Below are positions 41,870-52,108 of a stretch of 64,000 bases of DNA, piece after piece. Numbering within the stretch: position 1 is the first letter of the stretch; each line of letters starts with the position of its first letter. The notes under the pieces are model-generated. The model had not been told where the DNA came from. It did no database searches and saw only the letters and a list, made by a program, of their open reading frames with translations. A program made the translations under genes and the position numbers. The stretch covers positions 744,001 through 808,000 of the forward strand of contig NZ_WAHS01000002.1 of assembly GCF_015714715.1 (NCBI RefSeq). Reading direction: 5' to 3'. The stretch is from Aestuariivirga litoralis. GTDB taxonomy: Bacteria > Pseudomonadota > Alphaproteobacteria > Rhizobiales > Aestuariivirgaceae.

Positions 41870-44374
41870 ATGGCCGTCCATGATTCATTTGAGACCGACG
41901 AATCAACCATTCCGGCCGCTTTGCGTCGTTTCATGCGCAACCGCTTCCTGGAAGGCGGCGCCATGGCCCTCACCGGCCTTATCGTCATCGTCGCGTTGTC
42001 CCTGAGTTCCTGGTCAGTCAGCGATCCATCCTTCAATCATGCCACTGGCACCAAGGCTGAAAATTGGTTTGGCACGTTCGGCGCGGTCATCGCCGATCAG
42101 CTGATGCAGTTTTTGGGTCTGGGCGTTCTGGCCTTCATCTTCATTCCGCTGCGCTGGGCCTCGGCCTTGTTCAAGCATGAGTCAATTGAAAACCCAAAAT
42201 CCGCTTTAGCCTATTGGCTGGCCAGCACTTTGAGCTTTGCCTGCCTGTTGGCCACCATGCCAGCCCCTGCGACCTGGCCGCTGGCCTCAGGCCTGGGTGG
42301 CAATATCGGCGAAGTGATCACCGCCGCCATTCTCTCGCTGCTATCGATTGGCATCAAGGGCAGCATCGCCGAAGCCATAGTGTTTCTGGTCTTTGCCGCC
42401 GCCACCTGGTGGACTGTGCTGAAAAGCTTCGGACTCGAAACCGCGCAGATCGTCGCCTTCTTCGCTTTTTTGAAGCCCGCGAAAAAACCGCCAGCCAAGA
42501 AAGGCAAAAAGGCCGCCGCCGCTGCAGTCATGCCGAAAGAGCCTTCGCGCTTCCTTCTGTGGTTGAACAAACTGGTGGACCGCCCTGCCAAGCCGAAGCG
42601 CCGCAAGGAGCCCGCCATCTCCTCAGATATGGATGATGAGGAACAGGGCGATGCCCTCGGCCGCTTCTCGCCTCTGAGCCTGAAGCGCCCTGTTGCCGAA
42701 CAGGATGAAGAATTCGACGCCGAAGACGAGCCGCCCTTCGACATGGATGACCAGCCAGAGGCGGATGAGGAATTCGAGGACGAGGACGAAGAAGCGCCCC
42801 AGCCTTCCCGCGCCAAGGCCGCCCCACGCGCGTCCACCAAGCCTGTCAGAAACAAATTCGAACTGCCTTCGCTTGATCTCCTCAGCGAGCCAAAGAAAAT
42901 CGGCAAGCTGCCCGAACTCTCGAAGGAACAGCTGGAAGAGAATGCCCGCCGCCTTGAGGGCGTGCTGGAAGATTTCGGCGTGCGCGGCCAGATCATCGCC
43001 GTGCGCCCCGGCCCTGTCGTTACGCTGTATGAACTCGAGCCCGCCCCCGGCATCAAATCCTCGCGCGTGATTTCGCTGGCCGATGACATTGCCCGGTCGA
43101 TGAGTGCCATCGCGGCTCGTGTTGCGGTCGTGCCCGGCCGCAATGCCATCGGCATTGAACTGCCCAATTCGAAGCGCGAGATGGTTTACATCCGCGAGAT
43201 GTTCCAGAACGAAGCCTTCATCAAGAACCAGACCGGCCTCACCGTCGTGCTCGGCAAGAATATCGGCGGCGAGCCGGTCTATGCCGATTTGGCCCGCATG
43301 CCGCACGTGCTGATCGCCGGTACCACCGGCTCGGGCAAATCCGTCGGCATCAACACACTCATCCTGTCGCTGCTCTACCGCCTGTCTCCGGACAAGTGCA
43401 AACTCATCATGATCGATCCGAAGATGCTGGAATTGTCGATCTATGAAGGCATCCCACATCTCTTGGCACCCGTCGTCACCGATCCGCGCAAAGCCGTGGT
43501 CGCTCTCAAGTGGGCGGTGCGCGAAATGAATGAGCGCTACGCCAAGATGTCGAAATGCAATGTCCGCAACATCGATGGCTACAATGCCAAAGTGGCGGAG
43601 ATGAAGGCCAAGGGCGGCGGTGCCATGAGCCGCACCATCCAGACCGGCTTCAATGCCGAAACCGGCGAGCCCATTTTTGAAGAACAGCAGATGGATCTCT
43701 CCCATATGCCCTTCATCGTCGTGATCATCGATGAAATGGCGGACCTGATGCTGCAGGCCGGCAAGGACATTGAAGGCTCGGTACAAAGCCTCGCACAAAA
43801 GGCCCGCGCCGCCGGTATCCATGTAGTCATGGCCACCCAGCGCCCGTCGGTGGACGTGATCACCGGCACCATCAAGGCCAACTTCCCGACCCGCATTTCC
43901 TTCCAGGTCACCTCGAAAATCGACAGCCGGACAATTCTGGGCGAAATGGGGGCAGAACAGCTGCTGGGCCAGGGCGACATGCTCTATATGGCCGGCGGTG
44001 GCCGCATCACCCGCGCCCATGGTCCATTCGTGTCAGACGGTGAAGTCGAAAAAATCACCAACCATCTGCGCGCCCAGGGCGTGCCTGAATATGTCGAGGC
44101 CGTCACCGAAGAGGAAGATGAGGGCGGCGGAGAAGAGAGTGCTGCGGCTTATGGCGAAGGTGGCGGCTCCGGCGATGAACTTTATGATCAAGCCGTGCAA
44201 GTCGTGCTGCGCGACAAGAAGGTTTCCACCTCTTACGTCCAGCGCCGCCTGAGTGTGGGCTACAACAAGGCCGCCAGTTTGATCGAGCGCATGGAGAAGG
44301 AGGGGCTGATTTCCGCCCCCAATGGCCAGGGCAAGCGCGAGATCCTGGTGCCGGGAGACAGTGCAAGGCCATGA
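41870..44374 (+). CDS. ftsK: DNA translocase FtsK
   Basis: 834 residues. Four N-terminal membrane helices (about 25-190) anchor it at the septum. A very acidic linker follows (about 245-320), and then the motor with Walker A GTTGSGKS (about 484-491), Walker B IVVIIDEMADLM and ATQRPSVDVITGTIKANFP. The C-terminal gamma winged helix (STSYVQRRLSVGYNKAASLI) reads KOPS polarity sequences. It pumps chromosome ends apart and activates XerCD at dif. lolA follows on the same strand. Confidence 0.96.
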   Translation: MAVHDSFETDESTIPAALRRFMRNRFLEGGAMALTGLIVIVALSLSSWSVSDPSFNHATGTKAENWFGTFGAVIADQLMQFLGLGVLAFIFIPLRWASALFKHESIENPKSALAYWLASTLSFACLLATMPAPATWPLASGLGGNIGEVITAAILSLLSIGIKGSIAEAIVFLVFAAATWWTVLKSFGLETAQIVAFFAFLKPAKKPPAKKGKKAAAAAVMPKEPSRFLLWLNKLVDRPAKPKRRKEPAISSDMDDEEQGDALGRFSPLSLKRPVAEQDEEFDAEDEPPFDMDDQPEADEEFEDEDEEAPQPSRAKAAPRASTKPVRNKFELPSLDLLSEPKKIGKLPELSKEQLEENARRLEGVLEDFGVRGQIIAVRPGPVVTLYELEPAPGIKSSRVISLADDIARSMSAIAARVAVVPGRNAIGIELPNSKREMVYIREMFQNEAFIKNQTGLTVVLGKNIGGEPVYADLARMPHVLIAGTTGSGKSVGINTLILSLLYRLSPDKCKLIMIDPKMLELSIYEGIPHLLAPVVTDPRKAVVALKWAVREMNERYAKMSKCNVRNIDGYNAKVAEMKAKGGGAMSRTIQTGFNAETGEPIFEEQQMDLSHMPFIVVIIDEMADLMLQAGKDIEGSVQSLAQKARAAGIHVVMATQRPSVDVITGTIKANFPTRISFQVTSKIDSRTILGEMGAEQLLGQGDMLYMAGGGRITRAHGPFVSDGEVEKITNHLRAQGVPEYVEAVTEEEDEGGGEESAAAYGEGGGSGDELYDQAVQVVLRDKKVSTSYVQRRLSVGYNKAASLIERMEKEGLISAPNGQGKREILVPGDSARP

Positions 44375-44478
44375 GCTATTTCATGAACTTTCGCTCATCT
44401 GGCCGCCCCAATTTGGCCTGCTTGTCAGCAAGATTACGTGTTAAGAGCCCCGCTAAATCGAGATTCGGAAAGGGTATC

Positions 44479-45111
44479 ATGATCAAGTTTTTCCAGCGTT
44501 TATGTGCAGGCCTGGTTCTGGTTCTGGCCTTTGCTTCACTGGCAGAAGCCAAGGTGCCGGCTTTGCCGCTCAATGGCGACCAGCAGGCCGCGGTGCGCCG
44601 CATCAATGATTACATCAACAGCTTCCAGTCGCTGAAATGCACCTTCAACCAGGTGGGCGCCAATGGCCGCCTCACTACCGGCATTCTCTATATTTCCAAG
44701 CCCGGCAAATTACGCTTCGACTACGCTGCACCAAATCCTTTGCTGGTTGTCTCTGACGGCCGTTGGCTGACCATCAAGGACCGCGAGCGTGAACGCGGCG
44801 ACCAGTTCCCGCTTTCGGCTACACCTCTGCGTCTGGTGGTTTCGCCGCAGATCGACCTTCTGGCGGAAACCGATGTGATTGCCTTTGACACCAAGGACAG
44901 CATCACCACCGTTTCCCTGCAGGACCGCAAAGATAAGCTGGGTGGCTACATCACTCTGATGTTTGACGAACAGCGCAAGCAATTGACCCAGTGGACGGTC
45001 GTTGACAGCAAGAGCCGCCGCACCACCGTGCAGCTCACCGATCTGCAATATGGCGGCAAGTTTGATCCGAAGCTTTTCGTCGCTGGCGATATCAACAAAA
45101 CCAAGGACTAA
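44479..45111 (+). CDS. lolA: Outer-membrane lipoprotein carrier protein LolA
   Basis: 210 residues from ATG 44479, with AAAGGG upstream; an in-frame extension overlapping the ftsK stop lacks a signal. The signal peptide (LCAGLVLVLAFASLAEA) is cleaved before KVPALPL. The mature part has the LolA pattern YINSFQSLKCTFNQVG, ILYISKPGKLRFDYAAPNPL and LVVSDGRWLTIKD, the half-barrel that carries lipoproteins across the periplasm. The ftsK-lolA order is common in Alphaproteobacteria. Confidence 0.9.
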   Translation: MIKFFQRLCAGLVLVLAFASLAEAKVPALPLNGDQQAAVRRINDYINSFQSLKCTFNQVGANGRLTTGILYISKPGKLRFDYAAPNPLLVVSDGRWLTIKDRERERGDQFPLSATPLRLVVSPQIDLLAETDVIAFDTKDSITTVSLQDRKDKLGGYITLMFDEQRKQLTQWTVVDSKSRRTTVQLTDLQYGGKFDPKLFVAGDINKTKD

Positions 45112-45155
45112 GCCAGCGGGTTGCACAAACCATTGTCCCATGCCATTTGATTGGC

Positions 45156-45959
45156 ATGGGATTTCGTTTAGCAACTTGGAATATCAACTCCGTCAGACTG
45201 CGCATCGGTCTTGTTGAAAAGCTCCTGAAGGAGCACCAGCCCGATATTCTCTGCCTGCAGGAAACCAAATGCCCGCAGGGGCAATTTCCCTCAAAATCAT
45301 TGACTGAGCTGGGCTACACTCACATCGCCGAATTCGGTCAGAAGGGTTATCATGGCGTGGCGATTGTCTCGCGCCTTCCCTTCCACACCCAGCATTCGCG
45401 CGACTTCTGCCTGAAGGGTGATTGCCGTCATGTCAGCGTGAGATTTGACGGCAAGAATCCTTTCACTTTGCACAATCTCTATGTGCCCGCCGGTGGCGAT
45501 GAACCTGATACCGAGATCAACATCAAATTCGCCCACAAGCTTGGCTTCCTCGAAGAGATGGAAGAATGGTCGAAGAACCATGCTTACCCGAAGGATGGCG
45601 AGGCCATCATGGTAGGCGATCTCAATGTGGCGCCGCTGGAACATGACGTGTGGAGCCACAAGCAGCTCTTGAAAGTGGTCTCGCACACCCCGCCGGAAAC
45701 CGAACGCTTCGACAAGATGCTCAAGGCCGGTGGTTGGGTCGACGTAATGCGAAATCAAGTGCCCCCATCCGAAAAACTCTACACGTGGTGGAGCTACCGC
45801 AGCGCCAATTGGCAACTGGCCAACAAAGGCCGCAGGCTCGATCACATCCTGGTCACACCCAAGCTTGCCGCCAAGGCGAAAAATCTCGTCGTGCTGAAAG
45901 AAGCGCGCGGCTGGACCCAGCCATCAGACCATGTGCCGGTGATGATGGATTTCGGCTAA
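45156..45959 (+). CDS. xthA: Exodeoxyribonuclease III
   Basis: 267 residues from ATG 45156. It is an EEP-fold AP endonuclease/3' exonuclease: FRLATWNINSVRLR (metal Asn), DILCLQETKCP (catalytic Glu), YHGVAIVSRLP, the metal/catalytic residues in MVGDLNVAP, YTWWSYRSANWQLANKGRRL and the terminal SDHVPVMMDF (catalytic Asp-His). It acts in base-excision repair. It is convergent with the cNMP-binding protein gene, overlapping by 4 bp. Confidence 0.94.
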   Translation: MGFRLATWNINSVRLRIGLVEKLLKEHQPDILCLQETKCPQGQFPSKSLTELGYTHIAEFGQKGYHGVAIVSRLPFHTQHSRDFCLKGDCRHVSVRFDGKNPFTLHNLYVPAGGDEPDTEINIKFAHKLGFLEEMEEWSKNHAYPKDGEAIMVGDLNVAPLEHDVWSHKQLLKVVSHTPPETERFDKMLKAGGWVDVMRNQVPPSEKLYTWWSYRSANWQLANKGRRLDHILVTPKLAAKAKNLVVLKEARGWTQPSDHVPVMMDFG

Positions 45960-46423
45960 CCGAGATCCGAAAAGCTTCGCGCCCGCGTCAGTGCCGCGCG
46001 CACTGATTCCAGCTCGCGCATATGCAGCTCCAGCCGTTCCGAAAGATTGCGCAGAACCATTTTGCCGAAATCCGGAAATTCCTGCGTCACGCGGGCAAAT
46101 AGCGCGGGCGCAATGGCTACCGTGGCCACCGGGCCTTCGGCAGTACCGGTTATTGTATAGGGGCCTTGCCGCAGCATGCTCATTTCGCCCAGAAGGGCGC
46201 CGGCTTCGGCAAAGCCGTAGGCATCTTCACCATCATGCAGGCTGACTTTGCCGTCCAGAATGAGATAGGCCGCCTTGCTCTTCTTGCCCTTGGTGATGAT
46301 GTCATCGCCCGGGCCGAAATCCTGCCGCTCGGCAGCGAAGGCCAGGATTTGCAAAGCCACGGGATCGCAGCCCTTGAACACAGGCAGCTGCAGCAGCGTT
46401 TGCGTATCGGCACGCACGCTCAT
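45956..46423 (-). CDS. Cyclic nucleotide-binding domain protein without HTH
   Basis: 155 residues with one CRP-type beta-roll (about 10-120): PVFKGCDPVALQILAFAAER, KGKKSKAAYLILDGKVSLHD and the phosphate-binding-cassette-like AEAGALLGEMSMLRQGPYT. The Arg of the cassette appears replaced (RQGPYT rather than RxAT). After it there is only one helix (LRNLSERLELHMRELESVRA), so it is not a transcription factor. A sensor or regulatory partner is likely; the effector is unknown. Confidence 0.82.
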   Translation of the reverse strand: MSVRADTQTLLQLPVFKGCDPVALQILAFAAERQDFGPGDDIITKGKKSKAAYLILDGKVSLHDGEDAYGFAEAGALLGEMSMLRQGPYTITGTAEGPVATVAIAPALFARVTQEFPDFGKMVLRNLSERLELHMRELESVRAALTRARSFSDLG

Positions 46424-46492
46424 GCTGATTCCGTTTGGGTAGAAGCCCCCTGAGTCGCCATAAAGTTGTTAGAATCCCAAAGCCCGCAAAGA

Positions 46493-47179
46493 TCAAGGCA
46501 CCAGTTTATAGCCGCCGCCTTCGGTGATCAGGATTTCGGCATGCGCCGGGTCGCGCTCGATCTTCTGGCGCAGGCGGTAAATATGGGTTTCCAGCGTATG
46601 GGTGGAAACACCGGCATTGTAACCCCAGACGTCCGCCAACAGCGTTTCGCGGGTGATCGGCGTTTCGCCGGCCCGGTACAGGAACTTGATGATCGAGGTT
46701 TCTTTTTCCGTCAGCCGAATTTTCTTGGCATCGTCGCGAATCAGAACCTTGGAAGCCGGCTTGAACTGATAGGGGCCTACCTGGAACACCGCATCTTCGC
46801 TTTGTTCATGCTGCCGCAAATGCGAGCGGATGCGCGCCAGCAAAACCGCAAAGCGGAATGGCTTCAGCACATAATCATTGGCACCTGAATCGAGGCCCAG
46901 AATCGTGTCGGCATCAGACCCCTCGGCCGTGAGCATCACAACGGGGCCCTTGTAGCCGTTCTTGCGCATCAGCTTGCAGGCCTCGCGGCCATCCATGTCA
47001 GGCAGATTGACGTCGAGAATGACAAGATCGGCATGCTCAGCCTTCAATGCCTTTACACCCGCCCCAGCGGTGGCGGCTTCCTCCACCGAGAATTCATCGT
47101 GGAGTGAAAATTGGTCCTTCAGCGTTTCGCGAAGGGCATCATCATCATCAATGATCAGAAGTTTTTTGGTATTGGTCAT
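46493..47179 (-). CDS. OmpR-family response regulator
   Basis: 228 residues. The receiver has the acidic pocket LLIIDDDDALRE and the phosphoacceptor Asp in DLVILDVNLPDMDGREACKL, with K in NDYVLKPFRFAVLL. The winged helix ends with VSTHTLETHIYRLRQKIE and GGGYKLVP. No partner kinase gene lies beside it. It is divergent from the L,D-transpeptidase gene (65 bp apart), an arrangement seen in other Rhizobiales, so it might control cell-wall genes; that is inference. Confidence 0.9.
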   Translation of the reverse strand: MTNTKKLLIIDDDDALRETLKDQFSLHDEFSVEEAATAGAGVKALKAEHADLVILDVNLPDMDGREACKLMRKNGYKGPVVMLTAEGSDADTILGLDSGANDYVLKPFRFAVLLARIRSHLRQHEQSEDAVFQVGPYQFKPASKVLIRDDAKKIRLTEKETSIIKFLYRAGETPITRETLLADVWGYNAGVSTHTLETHIYRLRQKIERDPAHAEILITEGGGYKLVP

Positions 47180-47244
47180 GTGAGTCCATCTGGGCTTGGG
47201 CGCACTATTGCCTCACTCCGGAAAAAGAGCAAAGACAAGAACTT

Positions 47245-47772
47245 GTGACCACAGCCATAACATATATTTTTGTCCGCGCGATCAATTCTAACGTGCATCG
47301 CGGTGTCCTGCAACTTGGCCACCGCTCTTTCCGCTGCATCCTGGGCAAAAACGGCCAGACTTTCTTCAAGCGCGAAGGCGACGGCAAAAGCCCCAAAGGC
47401 CGCTGGAAGCTGGAACAGCCCTATTTCCGTCAAGATCGGCAAAACCGATTCAAGACCCCGCTGAAGATGAAGCCGCTCAAGCCGAATGATGGCTGGTGCG
47501 ACGCTAAAGGCCACAAGGATTACAATCGCAAGATCAGACTTCCATTTGTGGCCTCGCACGAAAATCTGTGGCGAGACGATACGGCCTATGACCTGCTTTT
47601 CACCACCGATCACAACCGGCGCCCGCGCGTGCAGGGTGGCGGCAGCGCCATTTTCTTCCACCTGATCCGCGATGGTGCGACTTTCACCGAAGGCTGCGTC
47701 GCGCTTAGCGCGCGTGACATGAAGCTGGTCCTCGCGGCTTGTTCGAAACACACCTGCTTGGTGATTCGATGA
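47245..47772 (+). CDS. L,D-transpeptidase (YkuD family)
   Basis: 175 residues from a GTG at 47245; a later GTG (47293) is also possible. FRCILGKNGQTFFKREGDGK and SPKGRW begin the YkuD domain. The catalytic part is FFHLIRDGATFTEGCVALSA, with the His and nucleophile Cys of the HxxxDGxxxxxGCVAL motif. No signal peptide is visible, as in other small rhizobial members, so its site of action is unclear. It may form 3-3 peptidoglycan cross-links, abundant in Rhizobiales. The stop overlaps the next start (ATGA). Confidence 0.87.
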   Translation: MTTAITYIFVRAINSNVHRGVLQLGHRSFRCILGKNGQTFFKREGDGKSPKGRWKLEQPYFRQDRQNRFKTPLKMKPLKPNDGWCDAKGHKDYNRKIRLPFVASHENLWRDDTAYDLLFTTDHNRRPRVQGGGSAIFFHLIRDGATFTEGCVALSARDMKLVLAACSKHTCLVIR

Positions 47773-48326
47773 GCAGTGGAGACGCTGGTGAAATCACGGC
47801 CCGCTGGCTGCCTCAGGCGCAGTTCAAGGAGCGGCACGGCGCCGTTGTTACAGGCTCGGCTGAAACCATTCTCGCCACGCTCAAATCATTCGATGTTAGC
47901 CAGGACAAAGTGATGCGCTTCATGATGGATCTGCGCGAGGCGCCGTCGCGGATTTGGGCCAAGTTGGGCGGCCATTCCGCCATTGCGGGCTGTGCACGGT
48001 TTGGCTTGGATAATTTCACACTTCTCGGAGAGTCACCGCATGCGCTGGTCTATGGAATGGCCGGACGCTTCTGGCAGCTTGATTACGGCTTGGAACATTT
48101 GGACTCTCCGGACGCCTTCAAGCACTTCAACATGCCCGGCGTATCTCGACTAGTCATGGCCTACAGTGCCATCGCGCGCGCCGATGGCTTGATCGATCTT
48201 GTCACCGAAACCCGCGTTTATTGTCCTGACCAGAAAAGCTTGAACCGGTTCAGGCCCTATTGGATCGCGATCCGCCTGGGCAGCGGCTTCATCCGCCGCC
48301 GCATTCTGGCGCGGGCTAGCCGGTGA
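47769..48326 (+). CDS. Hypothetical SRPBCC/DUF2867-like protein
   Basis: 185 residues from ATG 47769, in a 4-bp overlap with the L,D-transpeptidase stop. The chain alternates beta and helix segments (ALVYGMAGRFWQLDYGLEHL, VSRLVMAYSAIARADGLIDL) and ends FRPYWIAIRLGSGFIRRRIL, similar to small START/SRPBCC-type or DUF2867 proteins that end in LIRP.SG.IRR. The assignment is tentative. No signal or membrane segment is present. It is convergent with yggS. Confidence 0.6.
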   Translation: MSSGDAGEITARWLPQAQFKERHGAVVTGSAETILATLKSFDVSQDKVMRFMMDLREAPSRIWAKLGGHSAIAGCARFGLDNFTLLGESPHALVYGMAGRFWQLDYGLEHLDSPDAFKHFNMPGVSRLVMAYSAIARADGLIDLVTETRVYCPDQKSLNRFRPYWIAIRLGSGFIRRRILARASR

Positions 48327-48951
48327 TCTTGGGTCGCGACCCAAAGATTGCGGAACCGACGCGCACGTAAGTAGCACCTTCTTCAAGTGCGGTTTCAAAA
48401 TCGCCGCTCATCCCCATCGAAAGCTCCGTCAGGCCATGCCGCGTGGCCATGTCCTTCAGCATTTTGAAATGCGGTTGCGGATCGTCCTCGGCGGGCGGAA
48501 TGCACATCAACCCGGCCACGGCGAGGGGGCAGGATTTCAGGAAGCCATCCACATCCTCCGGCATCACTCCGGCCTTCTGCGGCTCACGCCCCGTATTCAC
48601 CTGCACAAAGCATTTGAGCGGCTTGCCTTGCTTGGCCATTTCCTTGGCGATAGCTTCGGCAATCTTGGGCCGATCAATCGTCTGGATCACGTCAAACAGC
48701 GCCACGGCCTCAGCCGCCTTGTTGCTCTGCAGGGGGCCAATTAGATGGAGTTCGATGCCCTCAAACCTGGCCCGCAAGCCCGGCCATTTGCCTTGCGCTT
48801 CCTGCACCCGGTTTTCACCGAAAATGCGCTGCCCTGCCTCCAGCACCGGCACGATTTCATCGGCCTCAAAGGTCTTGGACACAGCGACCAGCCTGGCCCT
48901 GCCGCCAATCTTCGCATTCACCGCCTTAAGCCTGGTCACCGCATCGCTCAT
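48316..48951 (-). CDS. yggS: PLP homeostasis protein YggS (PLPBP)
   Basis: 211 residues from ATG 48951; the open extension to 49008 lacks a start context. It is the alanine-racemase-N fold: [20 protein letters not shown] (PLP lysine in VSK), [24 protein letters not shown], and [27 protein letters not shown] (phosphate binding). It keeps free pyridoxal phosphate balanced in the cytosol. The family is conserved next to other housekeeping genes; here it is divergent from leuS. Confidence 0.93.
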   Translation of the reverse strand: MSDAVTRLKAVNAKIGGRARLVAVSKTFEADEIVPVLEAGQRIFGENRVQEAQGKWPGLRARFEGIELHLIGPLQSNKAAEAVALFDVIQTIDRPKIAEAIAKEMAKQGKPLKCFVQVNTGREPQKAGVMPEDVDGFLKSCPLAVAGLMCIPPAEDDPQPHFKMLKDMATRHGLTELSMGMSGDFETALEEGATYVRVGSAIFGSRPKITG

Positions 48952-49028
48952 GGCCCGTCTATGACCGTGGTTGCGCCGCTTTTCAAGGACTGGTACGGAA
49001 CCTCCCAAACCTGAGCAGGAATGATATT

Positions 49029-51611
49029 TTGGCCGTCGAACGTTACAATCACCGCGAAGCTGAACCCAAATGGCAGGCCCATTGGGCCTCGGCCAAAAGC
49101 TTTGAGGCGACAGAAGACGCGGGCAGGCCGAAATATTACGTCCTTGAGATGTTCCCCTATCCCTCAGGCCGCATCCATATGGGTCACGTGCGCAATTATA
49201 CGATGGGCGATGTGATCGCGCGCTTCAGGCGTGCCTGCGGCTACAATGTGCTGCATCCGATGGGCTGGGACGCGTTCGGCATGCCGGCTGAAAATGCCGC
49301 CATCGAGCGTGGCGTCCACCCCAAGGGCTGGACCTATGAGAACATCGCGTCGATGAAGAGCCAGCTGAAAAGCATGGGCCTCTCGCTCGATTGGAGCCGC
49401 GAATTCGCCACCTGCGACCCAAGCTATTACAAGCATGAGCAGGCGATGTTCGTGGATTTCCTCGGCGCCAATCTGGTCGAGCGCCGCGTCTCACAGGTAA
49501 ACTGGGACCCGGTCGATCACACCGTGCTGGCCAATGAACAGGTGATTGACGGCAAGGGTTGGCGCTCGGGCGCACCCGTCGAAAAGCGTGAGCTTGCCCA
49601 GTGGTTCCTGAAGATCACCGATTACGCGCAAGAACTGCTCTCGGCACTTGATACGCTGCAGGACTGGCCGGAAAAAGTGCGCCTTATGCAGAAGAACTGG
49701 ATCGGCCGTTCGGAAGGCCTGCGCTTCACCTTTGATCTGGTCGATGCCAACGACAAGCCAGTCGAAGGCGGCCTCACAGTTTACACCACGCGCCACGACA
49801 CGCTGTTCGGCGCGAGTTTCTGTGCCGTATCCGCCGACCATCCGCTCGCCAAGAAAATCAGCGAGACCGATGCAGGCCTCGCAAAGTTCCGCCAGGACGT
49901 GGCAGCACTTGGCACCTCGGAAGAAAACATCGAGCGCGCCGAGAAGAAGGGCTATCCGCTCGGCCTTTACGCGCTGCATCCCTTCGACAAATCGAAGAAG
50001 CTGCCGGTATATGCCGCCAATTTCGTGCTGATGGGCTATGGCGAGGGCGCCATTTTCGGCTGCCCCGCGCATGATCAGCGCGACTGGGATTTCGCCACCA
50101 AATACAATTTGCCAATCCTGCCCGTCGTCGGCCCCCAGGATGGGGCAGCGGTCGATGTATCGAACGGGCCCTATCTGGAAAAAGACGGCGAAGAAGCCAA
50201 GCTCATCAATTCCGATTTCTTGAATGGCCTGACTGTTGAAGCCGCCAAGGCCGAAATGGCCAAGCGCATGGAAGCCACGGCTCATGCCAAGCGCGTCGTG
50301 AATTTCCGCCTGCGTGATTGGGGCGTGTCGCGCCAGCGCTATTGGGGCTGTCCCATTCCGGTCATTCACTGCAAATCCTGCGGCATCGTTCCGGTGCCGA
50401 AGGACCAGCTGCCGGTCACGCTGCCGGAAGATGCCAAGTTCGACAAACCTGGCAACCCGCTGCTGCATCACCCCACCTGGCGTCACGTCGATTGCCCCAA
50501 ATGTGGCGGCAAGGCCGAACGCGAGACCGACACCTTCGACACCTTCATCGATTCCAGCTGGTACTATGCCCGCTTCGCCTCACCGCAGGCCGATCAACCA
50601 GTCGATCCCGCCGCCGGCAAATATTGGCTGCCCGTCGATCAATATATCGGTGGCGTGGAACACGCCATTCTGCATCTGCTCTATTCGCGCTTTTACGCGC
50701 GCGCCATGATGAAGATCGGCCAGCCCAATGTGGCCGAGCCCTTTGCCAATCTGTTCACCCAGGGCATGGTGGTGCATGAAACCTACCGCACCGAAAAGGG
50801 CGAATGGGTTTTGCCCGTGGAAGTGGTGGAGAAGGACGGTGCCTGGGTTCACGCCAAGAATGGCGAAAGCATCATTCTGGGCGGCATCGAAAAGATGTCC
50901 AAGTCCAAGAAGAATGTGGTTGATCCCGATACCATCATCGCTGCTTACGGCGCTGACACGGCCCGCTGGTTCATGCTGTCGGATACGCCGCCCGAGCGTG
51001 ATCTCGAATGGACGGAATCAGGTGCCGAAGCCTCTTGGCGTTTCACCCAGAAAATCTGGCGTCAGGTCAATGAAGCTGCCGCCTTGCCGAAATCCGCACC
51101 TGACACGGGTGCTGACGGCATTGCACTGCGCCGCACCACCCATCAGATCGCATCCGCTATTACAGGCAATCTCGATAACCTGTATTTCAACGTGGCAATC
51201 GCTAATCTCTACAAGTTGGCCAATGCGCTGAATGCCGGGCTTGCCGCCGAAAGGCGTTCTCCCAGTCTGGATGCCGCCTGCCGCGAAGCGGCGGAATACC
51301 TCACCTTGCTGATGGCCCCAATGATGCCGCATTTGGCTGAGGAAAGCTGGAAGGCGCTGGGCCATGCCACGGCCGTGGTTGATACGCCCTGGCCCAAGGC
51401 GCTGCCTGAGCTTCTGGTCGAAGATGAAGTGACCATCGCCATTCAGGTCAATGGCAAGCGCCGCGACGAGATCAAGGTTGCCAAGGGCCTTGATCAAAAG
51501 GCTCTGGAAGGGCAAGTTCTGGCTCTCGAGAACGTCAAGCGCGCCATGGAAGGCAAGCCTGCAAGGAAGATCATCGTCGTGCCCGACAGGATTGTGAACA
51601 TCGTATGCTGA
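49029..51611 (+). CDS. leuS: Leucyl-tRNA synthetase
   Basis: 860 residues, as in E. coli. The start is a TTG at 49029 with AGGA nine bases upstream; the nearby ATG (49021) is out of frame. The HIGH motif is [13 protein letters not shown] (about 46-58), the editing CP1 domain is in the middle ([13 protein letters not shown]), KMSKSKKN is at about 621-628, and the anticodon domain follows. It heads the leuS-lptE-holA operon typical of proteobacteria. Confidence 0.96.
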   Translation: MAVERYNHREAEPKWQAHWASAKSFEATEDAGRPKYYVLEMFPYPSGRIHMGHVRNYTMGDVIARFRRACGYNVLHPMGWDAFGMPAENAAIERGVHPKGWTYENIASMKSQLKSMGLSLDWSREFATCDPSYYKHEQAMFVDFLGANLVERRVSQVNWDPVDHTVLANEQVIDGKGWRSGAPVEKRELAQWFLKITDYAQELLSALDTLQDWPEKVRLMQKNWIGRSEGLRFTFDLVDANDKPVEGGLTVYTTRHDTLFGASFCAVSADHPLAKKISETDAGLAKFRQDVAALGTSEENIERAEKKGYPLGLYALHPFDKSKKLPVYAANFVLMGYGEGAIFGCPAHDQRDWDFATKYNLPILPVVGPQDGAAVDVSNGPYLEKDGEEAKLINSDFLNGLTVEAAKAEMAKRMEATAHAKRVVNFRLRDWGVSRQRYWGCPIPVIHCKSCGIVPVPKDQLPVTLPEDAKFDKPGNPLLHHPTWRHVDCPKCGGKAERETDTFDTFIDSSWYYARFASPQADQPVDPAAGKYWLPVDQYIGGVEHAILHLLYSRFYARAMMKIGQPNVAEPFANLFTQGMVVHETYRTEKGEWVLPVEVVEKDGAWVHAKNGESIILGGIEKMSKSKKNVVDPDTIIAAYGADTARWFMLSDTPPERDLEWTESGAEASWRFTQKIWRQVNEAAALPKSAPDTGADGIALRRTTHQIASAITGNLDNLYFNVAIANLYKLANALNAGLAAERRSPSLDAACREAAEYLTLLMAPMMPHLAEESWKALGHATAVVDTPWPKALPELLVEDEVTIAIQVNGKRRDEIKVAKGLDQKALEGQVLALENVKRAMEGKPARKIIVVPDRIVNIVC

Positions 51612-52105
51612 AGGCTTTGAGCATTCCCCTGCTGGTTTTGCTGGCGGTCGCCCTTGCCGGCTGCGGCACCTATCGGCCGCTTTATGGAACAGCATCAGGC
51701 GGTGGCAATGTGGCCACGACCCTTGCTGCCATGTCAGTGCAGGAACAGCATGACCGCGCCGGCCAGCTGGTGCGCAATGAATTGCTCGACGGCGCTAATA
51801 CCGGCCGTCAACGTTATGATCTCAAGCTCGCCGTGCGCGAAGGCGTGATCGGCGTCACCACGTTCTCCTCCGGCAATCTGGCCCGTCAGCGCTACAATCT
51901 GCAGGGCCATTACGAGCTGGTCGATACGCAAAGCAGCAAGGTCATCACCAGCGGTGACACCTTCTCGAATGTGGAATTCAACACGCTGAAAATTCCGGTG
52001 GCGGATTTACAAGCCGCCGACAATGCCCGCACCCGCGCGGCCAAGGAACTGGGCCAGGATATCCGCCTGCGCCTGGCCGCTTATCTTTCCGCACATCAAG
52101 GCTGA
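51605..52105 (+). CDS. lptE: LPS-assembly lipoprotein LptE
   Basis: 166 residues. Signal peptide with lipobox LALAGC at about 15-20 (the end of [12 protein letters not shown]), then [14 protein letters not shown], the typical CGFxPLYG start of alphaproteobacterial LptE. Low overall complexity otherwise. It plugs the LptD barrel that inserts LPS in the outer membrane. It overlaps the leuS stop by 7 bp and is followed 3 bp later by holA. Confidence 0.88.
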   Translation: MLKALSIPLLVLLAVALAGCGTYRPLYGTASGGGNVATTLAAMSVQEQHDRAGQLVRNELLDGANTGRQRYDLKLAVREGVIGVTTFSSGNLARQRYNLQGHYELVDTQSSKVITSGDTFSNVEFNTLKIPVADLQAADNARTRAAKELGQDIRLRLAAYLSAHQG

Positions 52106-52108
52106 TCC

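Noticed and set aside
42623-44020. 465-codon minus-strand frame opposite ftsK (and a similar 402-codon frame opposite purH at 25198-26406)
   Set aside because: These are mirror frames of high-GC core genes; composition is His/Gly/Asp-rich and no domain is seen.
49021-49215. ATG start for leuS at 49021
   Set aside because: It is out of frame with leuS and opens only a 64-codon frame; the TTG at 49029 is in frame with a ribosome site.
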